NCBI RefSeq assembly: GCF_003751625.1
Contig: NZ_RJUL01000001.1
Location: forward strand, 422,253 to 486,252
DNA: 64,000 nucleotides
Reading direction: 5' to 3'
From: Gallaecimonas pentaromativorans
Lineage (GTDB): Bacteria > Pseudomonadota > Gammaproteobacteria > Enterobacterales > Gallaecimonadaceae
The position numbers were made by a program, and so were the translations under genes. The notes beneath the pieces were generated by a model. It was given only the letters and a program-made list of their open reading frames with translations. It searched no databases and was not told the DNA's origin. Of this stretch, positions 46,387 to 56,890 are shown one piece after another; the stretch's first letter is position 1; each line of letters begins with the position of its first letter.

Positions 46387-48459
46387 TTACCAGATCTTCA
46401 CACGTTTATCGGGTGCGATGTACATCTTGTCGCCTTCTTTGACGTCAAACGCCTGGTAGAAGGCCGGCAGGTTGGCCACGGTACCGTTGGCGCGGTACTG
46501 GCTTGGGCTGTGGGGGTCGGTATTGAGACGCTTGCGCAGCTCCGCTTCGCGGTAGTTGCGGCGCCACACCTGGGCCCAACCGATAAAGAAGCGTTGGTCG
46601 CCGGTGAAGCCGTCCATCACCGGGGCTTCTTTGCCGTCCAGGCTCATGTGATAAGCCTTGTAGGCCATGGTCAGGCCACCCAGGTCACCGATGTTTTCAC
46701 CCAGGGTGAAGCTGCCGTTAACGTGGGCATCGGGGTACGGGTAGTAGCTGGAGTACTGCGCAGCCAGCTGGCCGGTACGCTCTTTGAACTGCTTGAGATC
46801 TTCGGTAGTCCACCAGTTGCGCAGGTTGCCGTCGCCGTCGAAGTTGGCGCCGGAGTCGTCGAAGCCGTGGCCGATTTCGTGGCCGATAACGGCACCGATA
46901 CCACCGTAGTTAACGGCGTCGTCGGCGTTCATATCGAAGAACGGCGGCTGCAGGATGGCGGCCGGGAACACGATTTCGTTGGCAACCGGGTTGTAGTAGG
47001 CGTTAACGGTTTGCGGCGTCATGCCCCACTCGCTGCGGTCAACCGGCTTGCTGAGTTTATCCAGCATGTCTTTGTATTCAAAGGCAGCATAACGGCGGTA
47101 GTTGCCGATCAGCTCGTCAGCCTTAATTTCCAGACCGTTGTAGGACTTCCACTTGTCGGGGTAGCCGATTTTGGGCGTGAACTTGGACAGTTTGACCAAA
47201 GCGGCCTTTTTGGTGTCTTCGCTCATCCAGTCCAGGTGCTTGATGGAGTCGCCATAGGCGGCCAGGATGTTGTTGACCAGCTTCTCCATGCGCACTTTGG
47301 CTTCAGGCTTGAAGTTGCGAGCCACGTACTCCTTGCCCACCATCATGCCCAGTACGTTGTCGGTGGCGTCTACCGCTTGCTTCCAACGGGGGGATTGCTC
47401 TTCGGTACCGGACAGCAGTTTGCCGTGGAAATCGAAGTGGCGGTCGGCAATTTTCTTGGGCAGCAGGTTGCCGTAGTTGTCGACCAGATGGAAGGCCATG
47501 TAGGACTTCCAAGTATCAACCGGTACCTTGCCAAACAGCTTGCCGAAATCTTCAAAGTAGGAAGGCTGGCCAACGATGAGGTCATGGGCAGCATCCAGGC
47601 CGGAGGCCTCGGCATACTGGTCGAAGTAGAAGGTTTTCAAGGTTTTGGCCAGGGTAGCGGCCGCTTCCTTGTTGTAGGTGGCGTTCGGGTCGCGGTTTTT
47701 CACCTTGTCCCACTGGGCCTTGGCCAGTTGGGTTTCCAGGGCCAGTACCGCCTTGGCACGCTGCTCGGTGTTGTCAAAACCGGCGTTGGCCAGTTGATCA
47801 GACACGTACTGCACGTAGGCGTCACGGATCTTCTGGTACTTGTCGGATTTATCCAGGTAGTAGTCGCGGTTGGGCAGGCCCAGGCCGGATTGGTCGACGT
47901 ACGCGGCGTTTTTCAACGAATCCTTGGCGTCGGCATAGACATAAAAGCCAAATGGCAGGGTTACGCCTTGCAGAGCCAGAACACCCATTTCCTTGGACAC
48001 GCCGGCGTGGCTGTCGAGATCGCGAATGGTGTTCAGATCGCCCTGAATGGGGCTAAGGCCCAGCTGCTCAATCAGATCGGTATTCATGTAGGACTTGTAG
48101 AAGTCGCCGATCTTCTGGTCGTTGGAGTCTTTGGCCGCGTTGGTTTTGGCCGCCGCTTCCTCGATGATGGTTTTCAGCGCCTGCTGGCTGTCGTCGTACA
48201 GTTTGGAGAAGGCGCCGTAGTTGGACTTGTCGGCAGGGATGGGGGTGTTTTTCAGCCAGGTGCCGTCGACGTAGTGGTAGAAGTCATCCTTAGGGGAAAT
48301 ACTTTTGTCGAAGTTGGCCAGCTCAATGCCGGAACTCAGGGCTTTTTGTTCTTTTACGGCAGGTGCCGGGGTAGCTGCAGTGTCGGTGGTCTGCTGGGCA
48401 CAGGCAACCAGGCCCATGCCGAGGGCCACGGCCAGGGCCAGATGGCTCAGTTTGGTCAT
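46387..48459 (-). CDS. M13 family zinc metallopeptidase lipoprotein (PepO/neprilysin type)
   Basis: 690 residues. Lipoprotein signal ending LVACAQQ. The N-terminal M13 domain (DDFYHYVDGTWLKN...) is followed by the catalytic domain with HEIGH (H527, E528, H531) and the third zinc ligand E588 in ENIGD (D592); NAYYNPVANEIVFPAAIL precedes it. It is an oligopeptidase of the neprilysin fold, here on the periplasmic face of a membrane. It ends KRVKIW, the typical CXXW-like terminus without Cys. A promoter is at 48495-48522. Confidence 0.94.
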   Translation of the reverse strand: MTKLSHLALAVALGMGLVACAQQTTDTAATPAPAVKEQKALSSGIELANFDKSISPKDDFYHYVDGTWLKNTPIPADKSNYGAFSKLYDDSQQALKTIIEEAAAKTNAAKDSNDQKIGDFYKSYMNTDLIEQLGLSPIQGDLNTIRDLDSHAGVSKEMGVLALQGVTLPFGFYVYADAKDSLKNAAYVDQSGLGLPNRDYYLDKSDKYQKIRDAYVQYVSDQLANAGFDNTEQRAKAVLALETQLAKAQWDKVKNRDPNATYNKEAAATLAKTLKTFYFDQYAEASGLDAAHDLIVGQPSYFEDFGKLFGKVPVDTWKSYMAFHLVDNYGNLLPKKIADRHFDFHGKLLSGTEEQSPRWKQAVDATDNVLGMMVGKEYVARNFKPEAKVRMEKLVNNILAAYGDSIKHLDWMSEDTKKAALVKLSKFTPKIGYPDKWKSYNGLEIKADELIGNYRRYAAFEYKDMLDKLSKPVDRSEWGMTPQTVNAYYNPVANEIVFPAAILQPPFFDMNADDAVNYGGIGAVIGHEIGHGFDDSGANFDGDGNLRNWWTTEDLKQFKERTGQLAAQYSSYYPYPDAHVNGSFTLGENIGDLGGLTMAYKAYHMSLDGKEAPVMDGFTGDQRFFIGWAQVWRRNYREAELRKRLNTDPHSPSQYRANGTVANLPAFYQAFDVKEGDKMYIAPDKRVKIW

Positions 48460-48494
48460 GTTCTAGTCCTTGTTTATTTTATTGACAACGGGCC

Positions 48495-48522
48495 ATGTTA
48501 CAAAGTGAAGACAGGTCCGCAA
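48495..48522 (-). promoter_or_regulatory. Probable promoter of the M13 peptidase gene
   Basis: On the minus strand -35 TTGCGG, 16-bp spacer, -10 TAACAT, about 35 bp before the ATG, which follows AAGGA. Confidence 0.45.
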
Positions 48523-48546
48523 AGCCTCTCTTCTTTAGCAAATGTT

Positions 48547-51500
48547 TCAGCCCGCTTGCCGCTTGTTCCAGTCCAATAGCCAACGCTTCAGGTCAGACAG
48601 CTCCATGGGCTTGGCGTAGTAATAACCCTGTACCCTATAACAGCCCAGGGCCAGGCACAGATCCAACTGCTCTTCGGTTTCCACCCCCTCGGCCACCACT
48701 TTAAGGCCAAGGTTGCGGGCCAAATCCACCACCGAGCGGACGATAGCGGCGTCAGCTTCGCTTTCGGTAAGGTCGCGCACAAAGGACTTATCGACCTTAA
48801 GCTCGTTCACCGCAAACTGTTTGAGATAGGCCAGGGAAGAATAGCCGGTACCGAAGTCGTCCACCGCCACCGACACCCCCAAGGCCCGCAGAGCCGAGAG
48901 GTGCTCGCGGGCAGTACCCACTTCGCGCATCAGGGTAGACTCGGTGATCTCCAGGCACAAAAGATGCGGGGCAAGACCGGTTTCAGCCAGCATCAGCCTT
49001 ACCTGGTCAACAAAGTCGGGCTGGCGAAAATGCGCCGCCGAGATGTTGGTATTGAGGGTCAGCGGCTTTTTCAGGCTGGTGTTGAGCTGGCTTATCCCCT
49101 GCAGGGCTTTTCTCAGCACCTGCTCGTCTAGGGCGGCAATCAAACCGCAGCTTTCGGCTACCTTGATGAAGGTGTCGGGGTTGACCAGCCCTTCTCGGGG
49201 GTGATGCCAGCGCACCAAGGCTTCCACCGCTACCACCAACTCCCCTTCCAGCACGTCCACCTGGGGCTGGTAGACCACAAAGAACTCGTCCCGCTCCAGG
49301 GCCAGGCGCAGATCGGACTCGAGCTGGATAAGCCGCATCGCCTCGATGTTGCGGGCATGGCTGTAGAACTGCATGTTGTTCCGGCCTTCGTCCTTGGCGT
49401 GGTACATGGCCATGTCGGCATTACGCAGCAGCGCCTCGGGCTGGTTGCCGTCGTCGGGAAACAGGCTGACCCCAATGCTGGTGGACAGGAAGAACTGACG
49501 ACCATAAATATTAAACGGCATGGCCAGGGCTTCGAGCAACGACTCGCAAAGCGGCACTATCTGCTCTGGGCCGCTGATGTCTTGGATGATCACCACGAAT
49601 TCATCGCCGCCCAGGCGTGCCACCGTGTCCTTCTCCCCCACCACTTCTTGCAGGCGGCTGGCAGCCTCAATCAGCAGGCCGTCCCCTACCCTGTGGCCGT
49701 AGGTGTCGTTGACCATTTTGAAACGGTCCAGATCCATAAACAGCAATGCTAGGCTGGACTCGTTGCCCTGGGCTTTTTCCAAGGCCTGGGTCAGGCGCTT
49801 CATAAAAAGGCCCCGGTTAGGGAGGCCGGTCAGCACGTCGTAATTGGCCAGGCGCCGCAGCTCAAACTCGGCGGACTTACGCTCGGTCATATCGGAGAAC
49901 ACCACCACAAAGTGGCTACTGGAGGAGGCGCTGTCATCCATGTGGGAGATGTTGAGCCAAAGGGCACAAAGGCTGCCGTCACGGCGGCGCAGGCTGCACT
50001 CGCCGGTCCAAGCGCCTTTTGCCAGCACCGCCTGCCACAGATCGGTGTCTAAAAATTCCTCGGACAACAACACACCCAGATCCCGGTCTTGCAACTGGGC
50101 TCTGTCAAAGCCGGAGATACGTTCCACCGCCGGATTAACCGACAATATGGCCTTGTCGCTGCTGAGAATGAGCACCCCTTCGGCCGTGTTCTCAAAGGCC
50201 CTGGCGTAGAGGTTTATCTCCCCTTCCAATTGCTTACGCTCAGTCACATCCTGGTAGATACCGGAAACCCGCAGCGCCCGGCCACGGCTGTCGATATCCA
50301 CCACCCGGCCAACAGCGTGGATCCAGCGCCAGTGCTCGCCCAGCTTGAGCCGATGCTCGACGTCATAACGCAGGCTCTTGCCTTCAAGGTGTTCTTGCCA
50401 AAGCTTAGTGATGTGCTCCCAGTCGTCGATGTGAATGGGCATTTTGTCGAAGGGCACCACTAGCACGCCGGTTTCGGTTTCCGGCCGGGAGACTGTAAAG
50501 GCGTCTGCCGCCGCATCCCAAGTCCAGGTATTGACGTTGGCTCCCAGCATCGCCAGGCGCAGCTGATGCTCGGACTCGGCCACCAGGTTATAGGCCTTTT
50601 GCAGGTGTAAACGCTGGCGCCGACGCTGCTGGCCAAAAGCCAGGGCCAGCAAGATAACCAGCGCCGCCAGCAGGGCAAAAAAGCCATAGCTGCGGTACCA
50701 GGGCGTGGCCACTTCCAGGGTTAGCACTTCCGGGTCGTCACGCCAGCGCCCTTGCTCGGCATGCCAGATGCTGAGCTGATGCACGCCGTATTCAAGATTA
50801 CCCAGCACAATGGGGGACTCGGAGGTGAGGTCAATAGCCCGGCTTTGCCCCGAAACCTGGTAGCGAAAATGTGGCAAGCGCTTGGAGGCATAGTTTTGCG
50901 AGCCAAGCTGAATGCTGAGCAAGCTTAAATCTGCCGGTAATTGCAGGGTTTTGACGGTATTCCACAGCAAAGTGGAATTGCCAGCTACTGTGCTGGCTTC
51001 CATGTACACCACACCGCTACGGGCATCATTTTGCCGATGCTTGAGGCTGTCCTTGGCAAAGGCAGCCACGCCGGAGGCGCTGCCAACCCAGAGGGTGCCG
51101 TCGTCGGTGATAAAACCGCCGCCTTCATTAAGTTCATCGTCCGGCAAGCCATCTTCTTCAAAAAAGGCGTCCACCTGCTGAGGCTGGGTATCGAGTTTTA
51201 CCCGGGCCACCATATTCTGCAGCCCCACGTAAAGTCGGTTGTTGTGATGCACCAAGAAGTACACCGCTTGATTTGGCAGTTCCCAAAGGGTGTTCATTTG
51301 GGTCCACTTAGGTGCGGCTTGCTGCCACTCGTAACGCCAAACACCTTCCTTGCCGAACCCCACCAACAAGGAACCGTCATCCATGGCGTCAAGGGCATTG
51401 ACCCGCCGCCCCGGCAGGTCGTCCACCGGCTGCCACTGGCCGTCTTTTTCATATAACAAGCCAGCGGCACCACCGGCCCAAGTCCGAGTCCCTTGACGGG

Positions 51501-52884
51501 CAAAGACCTTAACCGAGTCCAGGGGTTTGCCTTCAGCATTGCGGTTCCAGCCCTGCACCTTGCCGTCTTGAACGCTGAGTAGGCTGTCGGCACCGCCGAT
51601 CAATAAACGGTTGTTTTCGGCACTCATCCCCAGGCAGGCTTGACCGTCCCAAAGGGTGCCTTGCAACGGCGAGGAAAACTGCGCGCTGGCCGGGTCAAAC
51701 AAAAAAGTGCCGCCCAGGCCACACACGGCTATCTGCCCCTGGTAACCAATCACGTCATAAAAGCCGTCATTGGCCCCCATATTCTGAGGGTGAAATAGCT
51801 GATGTTGTTGGTCGATGCGCTCAAGGCCAGCATCGGTAGCCAACCAGAGTACCCCGTCCGGTTGACGATAGATGCTCCAGACAATATCCGAAGCCAATGC
51901 CGGCTCGGTCCGGCGACTGTATTGCTCAACTGGCTTGGTGGCTTTGGGAATAAGGGCCAAGACCCCTTCGCCCAACGCACCAGCCCAGACCAGGCCGTTG
52001 TGGTCGACAAGGATATGGTCCAAGCCTTCAACAGCCGCCTGATTGTGAATAACGTCGGAGAAATCGACCCGTTGCTCGCCTTGCCCAGACCAACGCTGAA
52101 TACCGTAACGGCCGGTGAGGTAATAACTGCCCTGGCCGTCTTCGGCTATCTTGCGCACAAAGCCACTGAGCTTAGGCTGCAACTGCCAGCCGTTATCTCC
52201 CAACGTAGCAGTGAACAGGCCTTTGTCAGAGCTAAGCCACAACTGCCCTTGGCGATCGACATAGAGCGACTTGGGAGTGCCATAACGGCTTTTGGCAAGA
52301 GAAATAGCGCTAGTTGTGCCGCTTTGCGGGTCAAACGCCACCAGTTGGCGCACCGACAGCAGGTAAATAAAGCGGTTGTCACTGGCTAAAGAGCGCCAGC
52401 GATCACGCAGGGTAAAGCGGGGTTCAAGATGAATATCCCCCTGCTGCAAATAGGCCAGTTTGTCTGAGCCCAGTTGCATCCATAGGCGCTGCTGGCTTCG
52501 AGTAAAGGCATTGATACCACCGGGGTTGAGGAGCGGCTCTTCCTTGATACGGGCAAGGGTAGTCAGGCCCGCCGTCTCGGACCAATGCACCAGGGCATTG
52601 CTGGTACCGATATAGAAGCCGTCTTGATCCCTTATCAGGCTGTTGACCACTTGGTCGACGCCATCGGGCATGGGGATCAGCAGCGCCTTGGTCTGGGTCA
52701 GCCGAAACAAGCCATCCGAGGTGCCAGCCCACATGTCGCCCTGAGCATCTTCCAGCAACCCATTAACCCAGGCGTTGGGTAACCCTTCCTGAGCCGTCCA
52801 TTGGCGGATCAATACATCATTGGCCGCAGCGGCAGCAACGCTACCACTGCATACCAAGAGCAATCCGAACAGCCATCGCCACAT
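48547..52884 (-). CDS. Hybrid sensor: periplasmic two-component-type propeller, PAS, GGDEF and EAL
   Basis: 1445 residues from ATG 52884 (MWRWLFGLLL), preferred over an upstream GTG lacking a ribosome site. Signal peptide, then Reg_prop-type beta-propeller repeats (WTAQEGLPNAWVNGLLEDAQG, GDMWAGTSDGLFRL and many WLATDAGLERI-like units; about 25-640), a Y_Y_Y-type domain (about 650-760), a membrane helix (YGFFALLAALVILLALAFG), two PAS/PAC units, GGDEF intact at 1092-1096, and EAL intact at 1221-1223 with DDFGTGYSS and VAEGVET. It probably turns a periplasmic carbohydrate-like signal into c-di-GMP turnover; both activities could be present. It resembles hybrid sensors of polysaccharide loci but carries GGDEF-EAL instead of a kinase. 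Confidence 0.9.
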   Translation of the reverse strand: MWRWLFGLLLVCSGSVAAAAANDVLIRQWTAQEGLPNAWVNGLLEDAQGDMWAGTSDGLFRLTQTKALLIPMPDGVDQVVNSLIRDQDGFYIGTSNALVHWSETAGLTTLARIKEEPLLNPGGINAFTRSQQRLWMQLGSDKLAYLQQGDIHLEPRFTLRDRWRSLASDNRFIYLLSVRQLVAFDPQSGTTSAISLAKSRYGTPKSLYVDRQGQLWLSSDKGLFTATLGDNGWQLQPKLSGFVRKIAEDGQGSYYLTGRYGIQRWSGQGEQRVDFSDVIHNQAAVEGLDHILVDHNGLVWAGALGEGVLALIPKATKPVEQYSRRTEPALASDIVWSIYRQPDGVLWLATDAGLERIDQQHQLFHPQNMGANDGFYDVIGYQGQIAVCGLGGTFLFDPASAQFSSPLQGTLWDGQACLGMSAENNRLLIGGADSLLSVQDGKVQGWNRNAEGKPLDSVKVFARQGTRTWAGGAAGLLYEKDGQWQPVDDLPGRRVNALDAMDDGSLLVGFGKEGVWRYEWQQAAPKWTQMNTLWELPNQAVYFLVHHNNRLYVGLQNMVARVKLDTQPQQVDAFFEEDGLPDDELNEGGGFITDDGTLWVGSASGVAAFAKDSLKHRQNDARSGVVYMEASTVAGNSTLLWNTVKTLQLPADLSLLSIQLGSQNYASKRLPHFRYQVSGQSRAIDLTSESPIVLGNLEYGVHQLSIWHAEQGRWRDDPEVLTLEVATPWYRSYGFFALLAALVILLALAFGQQRRRQRLHLQKAYNLVAESEHQLRLAMLGANVNTWTWDAAADAFTVSRPETETGVLVVPFDKMPIHIDDWEHITKLWQEHLEGKSLRYDVEHRLKLGEHWRWIHAVGRVVDIDSRGRALRVSGIYQDVTERKQLEGEINLYARAFENTAEGVLILSSDKAILSVNPAVERISGFDRAQLQDRDLGVLLSEEFLDTDLWQAVLAKGAWTGECSLRRRDGSLCALWLNISHMDDSASSSSHFVVVFSDMTERKSAEFELRRLANYDVLTGLPNRGLFMKRLTQALEKAQGNESSLALLFMDLDRFKMVNDTYGHRVGDGLLIEAASRLQEVVGEKDTVARLGGDEFVVIIQDISGPEQIVPLCESLLEALAMPFNIYGRQFFLSTSIGVSLFPDDGNQPEALLRNADMAMYHAKDEGRNNMQFYSHARNIEAMRLIQLESDLRLALERDEFFVVYQPQVDVLEGELVVAVEALVRWHHPREGLVNPDTFIKVAESCGLIAALDEQVLRKALQGISQLNTSLKKPLTLNTNISAAHFRQPDFVDQVRLMLAETGLAPHLLCLEITESTLMREVGTAREHLSALRALGVSVAVDDFGTGYSSLAYLKQFAVNELKVDKSFVRDLTESEADAAIVRSVVDLARNLGLKVVAEGVETEEQLDLCLALGCYRVQGYYYAKPMELSDLKRWLLDWNKRQAG

Positions 52885-52991
52885 ATCAAGGCCTGTTGAG
52901 GGCAAAAACACGCCGAAAGTTTACCACCGATTGTTAATGTACAGCAGAGACCAGTTAACACTGTGGCGCCGCCAAGCTCACAAAAAGGACA

Positions 52992-55235
52992 TCAAAAATC
53001 GGTGCCCAAAGACAGGTAAAAACTGGACTCGTCCTCCGAGTTTTGCCCATAGGCAAGGAACAGCGGCCCCAGGGGGCTGTCGACCCCGGCGTAAATGCTG
53101 CCGGCCTTGATGAGGGCGTTGCCACGGAAGCTGACATCTTGCTTTTGCTCCCAGACATTTCCCGCTTCCAGGGTCATGCCAAGGTAAACCGGGCTTTTGA
53201 AAAAGCCGAAGTTGTTCTCGAAGACCCGATAGCTGTAATCCACCGAGGCAAAGCGCAGGTACTTGCCCGACACCGCCAGCCGCCCAAAACCCGACAGGTT
53301 GCGAAAGCCCCCCAGCTCAAAGGTGGTAAGGGGCTGGGTTTTGTCGTTTAAATAAGAGCCGGTACGAAGGTCAAAAGCCAGCGCATGGTTGCCGCTGGAA
53401 AAGGCCGGGTGCCAGCGCACCAGATAATAAGAGTTGGTGCTGCTATCCCCCAGCACGCGGTCTTCGGTGCGGCGCAGCTCTACCCTCCAGCGCTGGCCAT
53501 GGCGTGGAAAATTACGGCTGTCGAGGGTGTCGTGCTCCCAAAGAAGAAAAGGTCCATGCTGCTGAAAATGCAGGTTGTTGGCGCCCAGTAGCGGCTGTAA
53601 GTAAAGCCCCAAATCATCTTCGATACTGCCGTCCACATAGCGCCAACCCAGTTGCAGGCGCGACCAGCGGCTGAAGTTGCTGCCAAGGGCCGCCTTGTAG
53701 GTGGTGGTGGTACGGTCAAATTCCAGCAGGTAGTTGATGTCTCCGTTTGCCAAATATTCGCGCAGCGGCATGCGTTGGTATTCGATATTGCCTTGGGCAA
53801 AAAAGTGCTGCTCGGCGTCAAATGGCCAATAAAGCTCGGTCATGGCACGCTGGGACTGGCCAATTTCCAACTCGTTATGCCACTCGGCACCAAAGCGTGA
53901 CAGTTTGGTGCGGGTATAGGACATGCCCAGTTGGTAATCAGAGGCGTCGGTGAAATTATCCTCCAGCGCCAGCTTGAAGTTTAAGTAACCCGGCCCCCAG
54001 GAACGCTCATGGGTGCGCACGTGCAGCACCCTTTTACCGGCCTCGCTCTGAAGCTCAAAATCAATGCGCTCAAACAGTTCGGTGGCATAAAGGCGATTGA
54101 TGCCCTTTTCGATGCGCTGCTCGTCGTAGCGCTGGCCGGCCCCAACGCCGAGTTGCTCCAGCAGCCAGCGCGAATCCAGATCGCTGGCCCCTTCAATCAC
54201 CACCGCGTCAATAACCGGGTTTTGTGGCCCTTGTTGCAGGTCTTGCCGCCATTGCTTATATGCCGTTGGCGTTAAGGCATAAACGGAGACGTTGTCCAAG
54301 GCACTGGCCGCCGCTTTTTCGCCTTGTTCCATGGCCTTGCCCACCCCTTGAAAATCGAGCATGGAAATAGCGTCAAGGTCGGGTTTTATCAGCAGATCCC
54401 GGCCGCTTAGCAGCGCTTTTTGCCGGTCCATGTTGTCGCGTACCAAGAACCGCGACAGCTGGTCGAGAATGGCCAGAGCGGAATTGAGTTCGCCCCGGCC
54501 ATGGAAGGGGGAGTTCACATCCACGGCGATAACGATATCGGCGCCCATGGCCTTGGCCACATCGACGGGCATGTTGTTGACCACACCGCCGTCCACCAGC
54601 ATCAAACCGTCAATTTCTACCGGCTGCACTATGCCGGGCACCGCCATCGACGCCTGCATGGCCTGAGCCAGATTGCCGCGCTCAAGCACCACCACCTCTT
54701 TGGTCTCGATATTGGTGGCCACGCAGCGAAAAGGAATGGGCAGTGAGTCAAAACTTGCCAGGTCCGGCATGCCGCCAAGGCTCTGGCGGATAAGCCCCAT
54801 CATGCCCTGGCCCTGCAGGAATCCTTTGGGGACCTTTATTTGGCCATTGTCACTGAGCCCCAGATTGAGGCCCAGCTGAAAGCGGTCGCGTTGCTCTTTT
54901 TTACGAAGGCTCTGGGCACTACGGGGAGGATCTTCCTGGTAGCCTTGGTTCCAGTCGAGGTTTTGCATTATTGCCGCTATCTCATCAGCGCTTTTCCCCG
55001 ACGCATAAAGACCCCCAACAAAAGCCCCCATGGAGGTACCGGTGATGATATCCACCGGGATATGCCGCTCTTCGAGCGCTTTGAGTACCCCCACATGGGC
55101 CGCGCCCCTGGCGCCGCCGCCCGCCAATACCAGGGCGATGCGCGGCCGCGTTACGGGCGGCTCAGGATCATCATCCGGCAGGTCTGCGGTGGCAAAAAGC
55201 GGCACTAAGGCGAGAAGGAAAAGCAGGCGCTGCAT
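52992..55235 (-). CDS. Patatin-like phospholipase with outer-membrane barrel (PlpD-like, type Vd secretion)
   Basis: 747 residues. Signal peptide about 1-17. Patatin domain about 31-300 with oxyanion GGGARG (39-44), nucleophile Ser 68 in GTSMG and Asp 215 in DGG; the dyad is intact. A POTRA-like segment (about 335-415) follows, then a 16-strand-sized Omp85 barrel ending SLGTDF with a terminal Phe. This is the PlpD/FplA architecture, in which the barrel exposes the lipase at the cell surface. It lies between the large sensor and the DUF535 gene, all on the minus strand but with no clear shared promoter. Confidence 0.9.
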   Translation of the reverse strand: MQRLLFLLALVPLFATADLPDDDPEPPVTRPRIALVLAGGGARGAAHVGVLKALEERHIPVDIITGTSMGAFVGGLYASGKSADEIAAIMQNLDWNQGYQEDPPRSAQSLRKKEQRDRFQLGLNLGLSDNGQIKVPKGFLQGQGMMGLIRQSLGGMPDLASFDSLPIPFRCVATNIETKEVVVLERGNLAQAMQASMAVPGIVQPVEIDGLMLVDGGVVNNMPVDVAKAMGADIVIAVDVNSPFHGRGELNSALAILDQLSRFLVRDNMDRQKALLSGRDLLIKPDLDAISMLDFQGVGKAMEQGEKAAASALDNVSVYALTPTAYKQWRQDLQQGPQNPVIDAVVIEGASDLDSRWLLEQLGVGAGQRYDEQRIEKGINRLYATELFERIDFELQSEAGKRVLHVRTHERSWGPGYLNFKLALEDNFTDASDYQLGMSYTRTKLSRFGAEWHNELEIGQSQRAMTELYWPFDAEQHFFAQGNIEYQRMPLREYLANGDINYLLEFDRTTTTYKAALGSNFSRWSRLQLGWRYVDGSIEDDLGLYLQPLLGANNLHFQQHGPFLLWEHDTLDSRNFPRHGQRWRVELRRTEDRVLGDSSTNSYYLVRWHPAFSSGNHALAFDLRTGSYLNDKTQPLTTFELGGFRNLSGFGRLAVSGKYLRFASVDYSYRVFENNFGFFKSPVYLGMTLEAGNVWEQKQDVSFRGNALIKAGSIYAGVDSPLGPLFLAYGQNSEDESSFYLSLGTDF

Positions 55236-55266
55236 TAAAAAATCCTTTTATTACCAGCGCCTAAGA

Positions 55267-56211
55267 TTAGCCCTCGCGATGTAAAGTGCCAAGTCGCGCC
55301 ACATCGCTAAGCCCCTGCGTCAGCTCAACGGCCAGCGCATCCAGCCATTGATAACGCTGGCGATACTGGCTGCGCTTTTTGCTGGCCACTTCTTCCAAGG
55401 GTTTGCGGGGCAAGGACACCGGCAAGGCCCAAAGGTTGGCGTCTATCGCTTCACCGCCACACTCGGCCCACAGCGCGTCGTAATCGGTCTTGACCTTACT
55501 TTTACGCTGGTAGCGGCGGCTGGAAAAAATGTGCCCCTGATTGGACACCGCCTGGATAAAGCGGCAGTGCCAGGCCTCAGCCACCATGCCCAACAAGGCC
55601 AATGCAAGCACCTTGGGGCGCACACCAAAGCAGTGACGGGTCAAAGCACGAATGTCGTCTTCATTAAAGGGGCTGTCTTTGCCCGGCCCTTGCAAACAAC
55701 CGATAAAGAGCCCGGTTTGGCCTTGCTCGTTTTGAGTCAACGAGAAGGTCACCGAATAAAAACGCTCACCGTCCATGCGCATGACCAGGGTCAGCTCCCC
55801 TTCCCGCTGGAACTGGGGAATGTACTCAAGGCGCACTTCCACGCATCGCCCATCGGCACCGTCAAAGCGGCACAAGGTCAGGCCCCGTTCCAGATACAGT
55901 GCCAAGGCGGGCCGCGACCACAGTTGCATCAACAGCCAATAATGACGGGCCAACATGGTGTGGCGCTGCTGGGGGCTGAACTTGGCCATCAGGTAGGGCT
56001 TGAAGATCTTCTCCACCGCCCGGGCATGGCGGTGCAGCACCAATTGCAGGCCTGGAGGGCTAAACAGCGCCAAGGTGCGCTGATACAAGGTGCTGTAAAA
56101 GAGACTGCGGCCCATGAACAGCAAACGTTTTTTAAGTTGGTGGGCTGAACGGCCAGGGTAGATCTGCGCCGCCATAGACTGGCGACTGGGGAAATAAGGT
56201 GTGTACGGCAT
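55267..56211 (-). CDS. VirK/YbjX family protein (DUF535)
   Basis: 314 residues from ATG 56211 (a GTG precedes it by one codon). The DUF535 body includes a conserved HYWLLM, VTFSLTQNEQGQTGLFIGCLQGP and CFGVRPKVLALALLG, then GHIFSSRRYQRKSKVKTDYDALWAECGG. VirK/YbjX proteins are linked to virulence and membrane or lipid stress, but their chemistry is unknown. It is 31 bp upstream of the patatin gene and may share a transcript with it. Confidence 0.85.
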   Translation of the reverse strand: MPYTPYFPSRQSMAAQIYPGRSAHQLKKRLLFMGRSLFYSTLYQRTLALFSPPGLQLVLHRHARAVEKIFKPYLMAKFSPQQRHTMLARHYWLLMQLWSRPALALYLERGLTLCRFDGADGRCVEVRLEYIPQFQREGELTLVMRMDGERFYSVTFSLTQNEQGQTGLFIGCLQGPGKDSPFNEDDIRALTRHCFGVRPKVLALALLGMVAEAWHCRFIQAVSNQGHIFSSRRYQRKSKVKTDYDALWAECGGEAIDANLWALPVSLPRKPLEEVASKKRSQYRQRYQWLDALAVELTQGLSDVARLGTLHREG

Positions 56212-56349
56212 CACTCACACTCGCACTTAACTACGATTTTATCGTAATTTTAATTCGCCATGGATTTACCTTAGCTAAACGAATACACCGCTGATCGGAT
56301 GATCCCGAGCCGGGCCCATCTCAGGGGAGCACTCTTGGCCTTCTGCGGG

Positions 56350-56377
56350 TATAATGCCGGCCCGCAACCGTTTTCCA
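56350..56377 (+). promoter_or_regulatory. purEK -10 box and PurR-like operator
   Basis: TATAAT at 56350-56355 (no good -35), then CCGCAACCGTTTTCCA at 56362-56377. This closely matches the purine box ACGCAAACGTTTNCNT and, as I recall it, the E. coli purE operator, and sits just downstream of the -10 as there. No purR gene is in the window. Confidence 0.65.
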
Positions 56378-56401
56378 TGGCTAAAAACTGCTGGAGATCC
56401 T

Positions 56402-56890
56402 ATGAAAGTCGCTATCGTGATGGGCTCACGCTCTGATTGGGAAACCATGAGAGGCGCCTCAGAAATGCTGGACCGCCTGGGTGTGCCCCACCATGTTGAA
56501 GTGGTATCTGCCCACCGCACCCCGGAAAAACTGGTTGATTTCGCGAAAGGCGCCCAAGACAAAGGCTTTCATGTGATCATCGGTGGCGCCGGTGGCGCTG
56601 CCCACCTGCCGGGTATGATTGCCTCCATGACCCCGCTGCCGGTACTGGGCGTACCGGTGCAAAGCAAGGCCTTATCCGGCCTCGACAGCCTGCTTTCTAT
56701 CGTACAGATGCCCAAAGGCATCGCCGTTGGCACCTTGGCCATCGGTACCGCAGGTGCCGCCAACGCCGGGCTCTTGGCCGCGCAGATCGTCGCCCTGCAC
56801 GACGCCAAAGTGGCGGCGCACCTGGATGATTTTCGTAAAGAACAAACCGAGGCGGTGCTGGCCAATCCAGACCCGAGGAAACCGGCATGA
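56402..56890 (+). CDS. purE: N5-carboxyaminoimidazole ribonucleotide mutase
   Basis: 162 residues, class I Pur[14 protein letters not shown] binds the phosphate, SAHRTPEKL and [12 protein letters not shown] are the active-site signatures. It converts N5-CAIR to CAIR in purine synthesis. ATG 56402 follows GGAG; upstream in-frame codons are not conserved. It overlaps purK by 4 bp. Confidence 0.97.
   Translation: MKVAIVMGSRSDWETMRGASEMLDRLGVPHHVEVVSAHRTPEKLVDFAKGAQDKGFHVIIGGAGGAAHLPGMIASMTPLPVLGVPVQSKALSGLDSLLSIVQMPKGIAVGTLAIGTAGAANAGLLAAQIVALHDAKVAAHLDDFRKEQTEAVLANPDPRKPA

Noticed and set aside
46318-48579. A 753-codon + frame opposite the M13 peptidase
   Set aside because: Shadow of the real gene, which has an intact HEIGH motif and a lipoprotein signal; no domain on the + strand.
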